A DNA stretch of 64,000 nt from contig NZ_AKJN02000006.1 of assembly GCF_000282315.2 (NCBI RefSeq), forward strand, positions 1,860,001 to 1,924,000, given 5' to 3'. This DNA comes from Pseudomonas sp. GM41(2012). Its GTDB lineage: Bacteria > Pseudomonadota > Gammaproteobacteria > Pseudomonadales > Pseudomonadaceae. The notes below the pieces were generated by a model that did not search any database, had not been told where the DNA came from, and saw nothing but the letters and a program-made list of their open reading frames with translations. The position numbers were made by a program, and so were the translations under genes. Below, piece after piece: positions 61,963-64,000 of this stretch. Each line of letters starts with the position of its first letter. Within the stretch, counting starts at the first letter, position 1.

Positions 61963-62934
61963 TTACTGCAACGGGTCGATCGGCGCACTCGTCACCATCG
62001 GCGCGGAGGAGTTCGGCACTCCGATTTCCACCGGCAGACCATCTTCGGCGGCAACCACGTCGCGGACCACATCCCAGTTCATGCGCAGGTTGTTGGTGAT
62101 GTCCTCACGCTTGAGCATCGCGTTGATCACCGCAGTGTGTTTGTCGACCACAGAAGGGTTGCCCTTGTCGTCCAGCGGCGTGTGCGCTTCCAGATACACC
62201 TTGCCGCCACTGACACCGAACTTGTACGGGTCGCTGATAATGCGCACCGACGTGCCTACCGGCACCATGCTCGCCATTTCCAGCACGTTGTTGTTGAACA
62301 TGCGGAAGCAACCGTGGCTGGTGCGCATGCCGATGCCGAACTTCTTGTTCGAACCGTGGATCAGGTAGCCCGGCGTGCCCAGCGTGAACTTGAACGGCCC
62401 CAGCGGGTTGTCCGGGCCGGCCGGCACCACGTTCGGCAGTGGATCGCCATCGGCGGCGTGCTCGGCCTTGATCGACGCTGGAGGGGTCCAGGTCGGGTTC
62501 GGCGTCTTGGCGGTGATGGTGGTATGGGCAATCGGCGAGCCCCAGCCTTCACGGCCGATACCCAGCGGGAAGGTGTACACCACGTTCCGGCCTTTCGGGA
62601 AGTAATAGAGGCGGTACTCGGCCAGGTTGATGACGATGCCTTCACGCGGGCCTGGTGGCAGGATGAAACGCGTCGGCAGCACCACTTCGGTGCCAGCGCC
62701 CGGCAGCCATGGATCGACGCCAGGGTTGGCCGCGACCATTTCCGAATAGCCCAGATCGTAGGTGGTGCCAAGGTCGGCGAAGGTATCTTCGTACTTGGCC
62801 TTGATCACCTGGACCTGACCGACGATGTCTTCACCGGGCGGTGGCAGGGGCAGCTCCAATGCTGCTACGGGACCCGCCACACAAAGGGCGGCGAGAGACA
62901 GGTAGCGGGTGACGGCAGGAAAGCGCGGCAACAT
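61963..62934 (-). CDS. L,D-transpeptidase (YkuD family)
   Basis: 323 aa with a signal peptide (RYLSLAALCVAGPVAA). A LysM-like segment (YEDTFADLGTTYDLGYSEMV) precedes the YkuD catalytic domain with HGSNKKFGIGMRTSHGCFRM, where Cys is the nucleophile. Such enzymes cross-link peptidoglycan or attach lipoproteins. In this place beside oprI it is a plausible enzyme for OprI attachment. ATG 62934 has GAAGGA; 62952 is an alternative. Confidence 0.92.
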   Translation of the reverse strand: MLPRFPAVTRYLSLAALCVAGPVAALELPLPPPGEDIVGQVQVIKAKYEDTFADLGTTYDLGYSEMVAANPGVDPWLPGAGTEVVLPTRFILPPGPREGIVINLAEYRLYYFPKGRNVVYTFPLGIGREGWGSPIAHTTITAKTPNPTWTPPASIKAEHAADGDPLPNVVPAGPDNPLGPFKFTLGTPGYLIHGSNKKFGIGMRTSHGCFRMFNNNVLEMASMVPVGTSVRIISDPYKFGVSGGKVYLEAHTPLDDKGNPSVVDKHTAVINAMLKREDITNNLRMNWDVVRDVVAAEDGLPVEIGVPNSSAPMVTSAPIDPLQ

Positions 62935-63036
62935 CCGGAAAATCCTTCGCATGATCGACAAGGGTATAAAAACGAGATTGTACACCGGCGTCTGCAAAAT
63001 CGGGGAGTTGACCGATAGCAAGCAATCTATCGGCTA

Positions 63037-63330
63037 CTAAAGCTCGAAACGCAGTTCCGGCCAGATCGGCGATGTGCCGCGTTTTTGCGATTCCAGAATG
63101 GCCCGGCACAGCGAGCACAGGCGCTGATCCTGGAACACACGGCGATCGACACTCGACCAGCGCGGTTGTGCTGGCAACAGGCTCCCGCACAAGGTCCGGT
63201 CCGCCGAGCCGCCCAACTCCAGTTGACGGGTCACCAGATGTACCCGCACTTCCTGGCAGGCGAACAGATCCAGCTGTTCGTCAGGCTCGATCAGTTGATA
63301 GGCAAAAAGTGACCAGGCAGGACGCGGCAT
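63037..63330 (-). CDS. Conserved hypothetical protein with CxxC
   Basis: 97 aa, soluble. A C-terminal LCSLCRAILES has a CxxC pair, with further Cys in FACQEVR and TLCGSLL; it might bind zinc or iron. GGAG precedes ATG 63330. It lies between the L,D-transpeptidase and tesA on the same strand. No function is recognised. Confidence 0.75.
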   Translation of the reverse strand: MPRPAWSLFAYQLIEPDEQLDLFACQEVRVHLVTRQLELGGSADRTLCGSLLPAQPRWSSVDRRVFQDQRLCSLCRAILESQKRGTSPIWPELRFEL

Positions 63331-63386
63331 CGGGGGCTCCAAATCGGGGGCGCCACCTTAGCCGAAACACCGCCGCTAGAAAAGCG

Positions 63387-63992
63387 TCAAAGCAGCGGTT
63401 TCAGTGTAGGCCAGACATTTTCCAGCAACTTGTCCTGAGCCCCGGCAGCCGGGTGCAAGCCGTCGGACTGCATCAAGTCCGGATGACCGCCCACGCCGTC
63501 GAGAAAAAATGGCACCAACGGGATCTTTTTCTCCTCGGCCAGTGTGCTGTAGACCTTCGCGAAGGCCTCGGTATAACGAACGCCGTAGTTAGGTGGCAAT
63601 TGCATGCCGAGCAGCAGCACCTTGGCGCCACTGGCGCGGGAGCTGTCGATCATTGCTGCAAGGTTTTGTTGCAATTGCGTTGGCAGCAATCCGCGCAGGC
63701 CATCGTTGCCGCCCAACTCGAGGATTACCAACTCAGGTTTATGCTCTGCAAGCAGCGCGGGCAGGCGCGCCTGGCCTCCGGCGCTGGTGTCGCCGCTGAT
63801 GGACGCATTGACCACCTTATCGTCGAAACCTTCGCGCTTGAGCCGTTGCTCGAGCAGGGAGACCCACCCCAAGCGGGTATCCAGTCCGAAACCGGCGCTG
63901 ATACTATCGCCAACGATCAGGACTGTACCCGCCGCTGCGTTCTGGGCCATGCACATCAAGGCCAGGCCAGCACTCAAAAACCACACACGCAT
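63387..63992 (-). CDS. tesA: Arylesterase/acyl-CoA thioesterase I (SGNH hydrolase)
   Basis: 201 aa with a signal peptide (LSAGLALMCMAQNAAAG), so it is periplasmic. SGNH blocks: GDSISAGFG (Ser30), ISGDTSAGG, ELGGNDGLRG and DGLHPAA (Asp177, His180). TesA hydrolyses fatty acyl-CoA, aryl esters and lysophospholipids. The gene is complete, with ATG 63992 close to the window end. Confidence 0.94.
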   Translation of the reverse strand: MRVWFLSAGLALMCMAQNAAAGTVLIVGDSISAGFGLDTRLGWVSLLEQRLKREGFDDKVVNASISGDTSAGGQARLPALLAEHKPELVILELGGNDGLRGLLPTQLQQNLAAMIDSSRASGAKVLLLGMQLPPNYGVRYTEAFAKVYSTLAEEKKIPLVPFFLDGVGGHPDLMQSDGLHPAAGAQDKLLENVWPTLKPLL

Positions 63993-64000
63993 CGGATTCT

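Overview
The window is chromosomal DNA of a Pseudomonas, most likely of the P. fluorescens group. The evidence is the high GC, the frequent GTG starts, OprI lipoprotein, an EF-P with Arg32 next to EarP, the Pseudomonas-type DUF3509 protein, and many REP/REPIN-like palindromes of the GTAGGAGC...GCTTGC type at gene ends. Nearly all genes are intact housekeeping or metabolic genes. The first gene is cut by the window edge. No tRNA, rRNA, CRISPR array or intact mobile element was seen.

Layout. 1-3.7 kb: OmpA-family tail, ankyrin protein, long-chain acyl-CoA synthetase, and a DUF3509 gene behind a sigma-54-like promoter. 3.7-12.8 kb: methionine salvage (mtnC, mtnD, mtnB) with an MFS transporter and aroC on the minus strand, then prmB, an isochorismatase-fold protein and a Smr protein. 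12.8-15.0 kb: a small foreign-looking cassette made of a self-cleaving phage-type repressor, palindromic operators, a PL7 (alginate lyase-like) gene and an integrase stump that abuts folE. 15.0-17.9 kb: folE, a thioredoxin-fold protein, and an aminotransferase/MarR divergent pair. 18.1-29.3 kb: a purine/urate catabolism block (NCS2 permease, hiuH, puuE, uraD, alc, allA, puuD, urate-type permease, two Tsx-like porins). Here urate goes through 5-hydroxyisourate and OHCU to allantoin, then allantoate, ureidoglycolate and glyoxylate plus urea. 29.4-39.4 kb: patatin, lipid A acyltransferase, minCDE, an RluA-type synthase, an InaA-like kinase, apeB and an MscS-type channel. 39.5-49.1 kb: deaD helicase, crotonase, spermidine-synthase-like protein, type II DAHP synthase, YcaQ-type glycosylase, DUF1127 protein, two LysR regulators and a TSUP permease. 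49.2-64 kb: ohrR-ohr, an esterase with a tandemly repeated 3' tail, efp-earP, GreA-like protein, cysB, universal stress protein, 5'-nucleotidase, panE, thioredoxin-like, PilZ, class I DAHP synthase, oprI, L,D-transpeptidase and tesA.

Most interesting. (1) The repressor/operator/PL7 cassette at 12.86-14.99 kb has three related palindromes, one before the repressor itself and two on the lyase promoter; this predicts a DNA-damage-inducible polysaccharide lyase. (2) A 220-bp tandem repeat at 51.36-51.92 kb carries copies of the esterase 3' end that differ only at synonymous sites. (3) TTGTATACAA-type palindromes sit on three promoters of the purine block. (4) Twin GTCAA-N5-TTGAC palindromes lie in a MarR/aminotransferase divergent promoter. 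(5) A sigma-54 promoter with a consensus IHF site lies before the DUF3509 gene.
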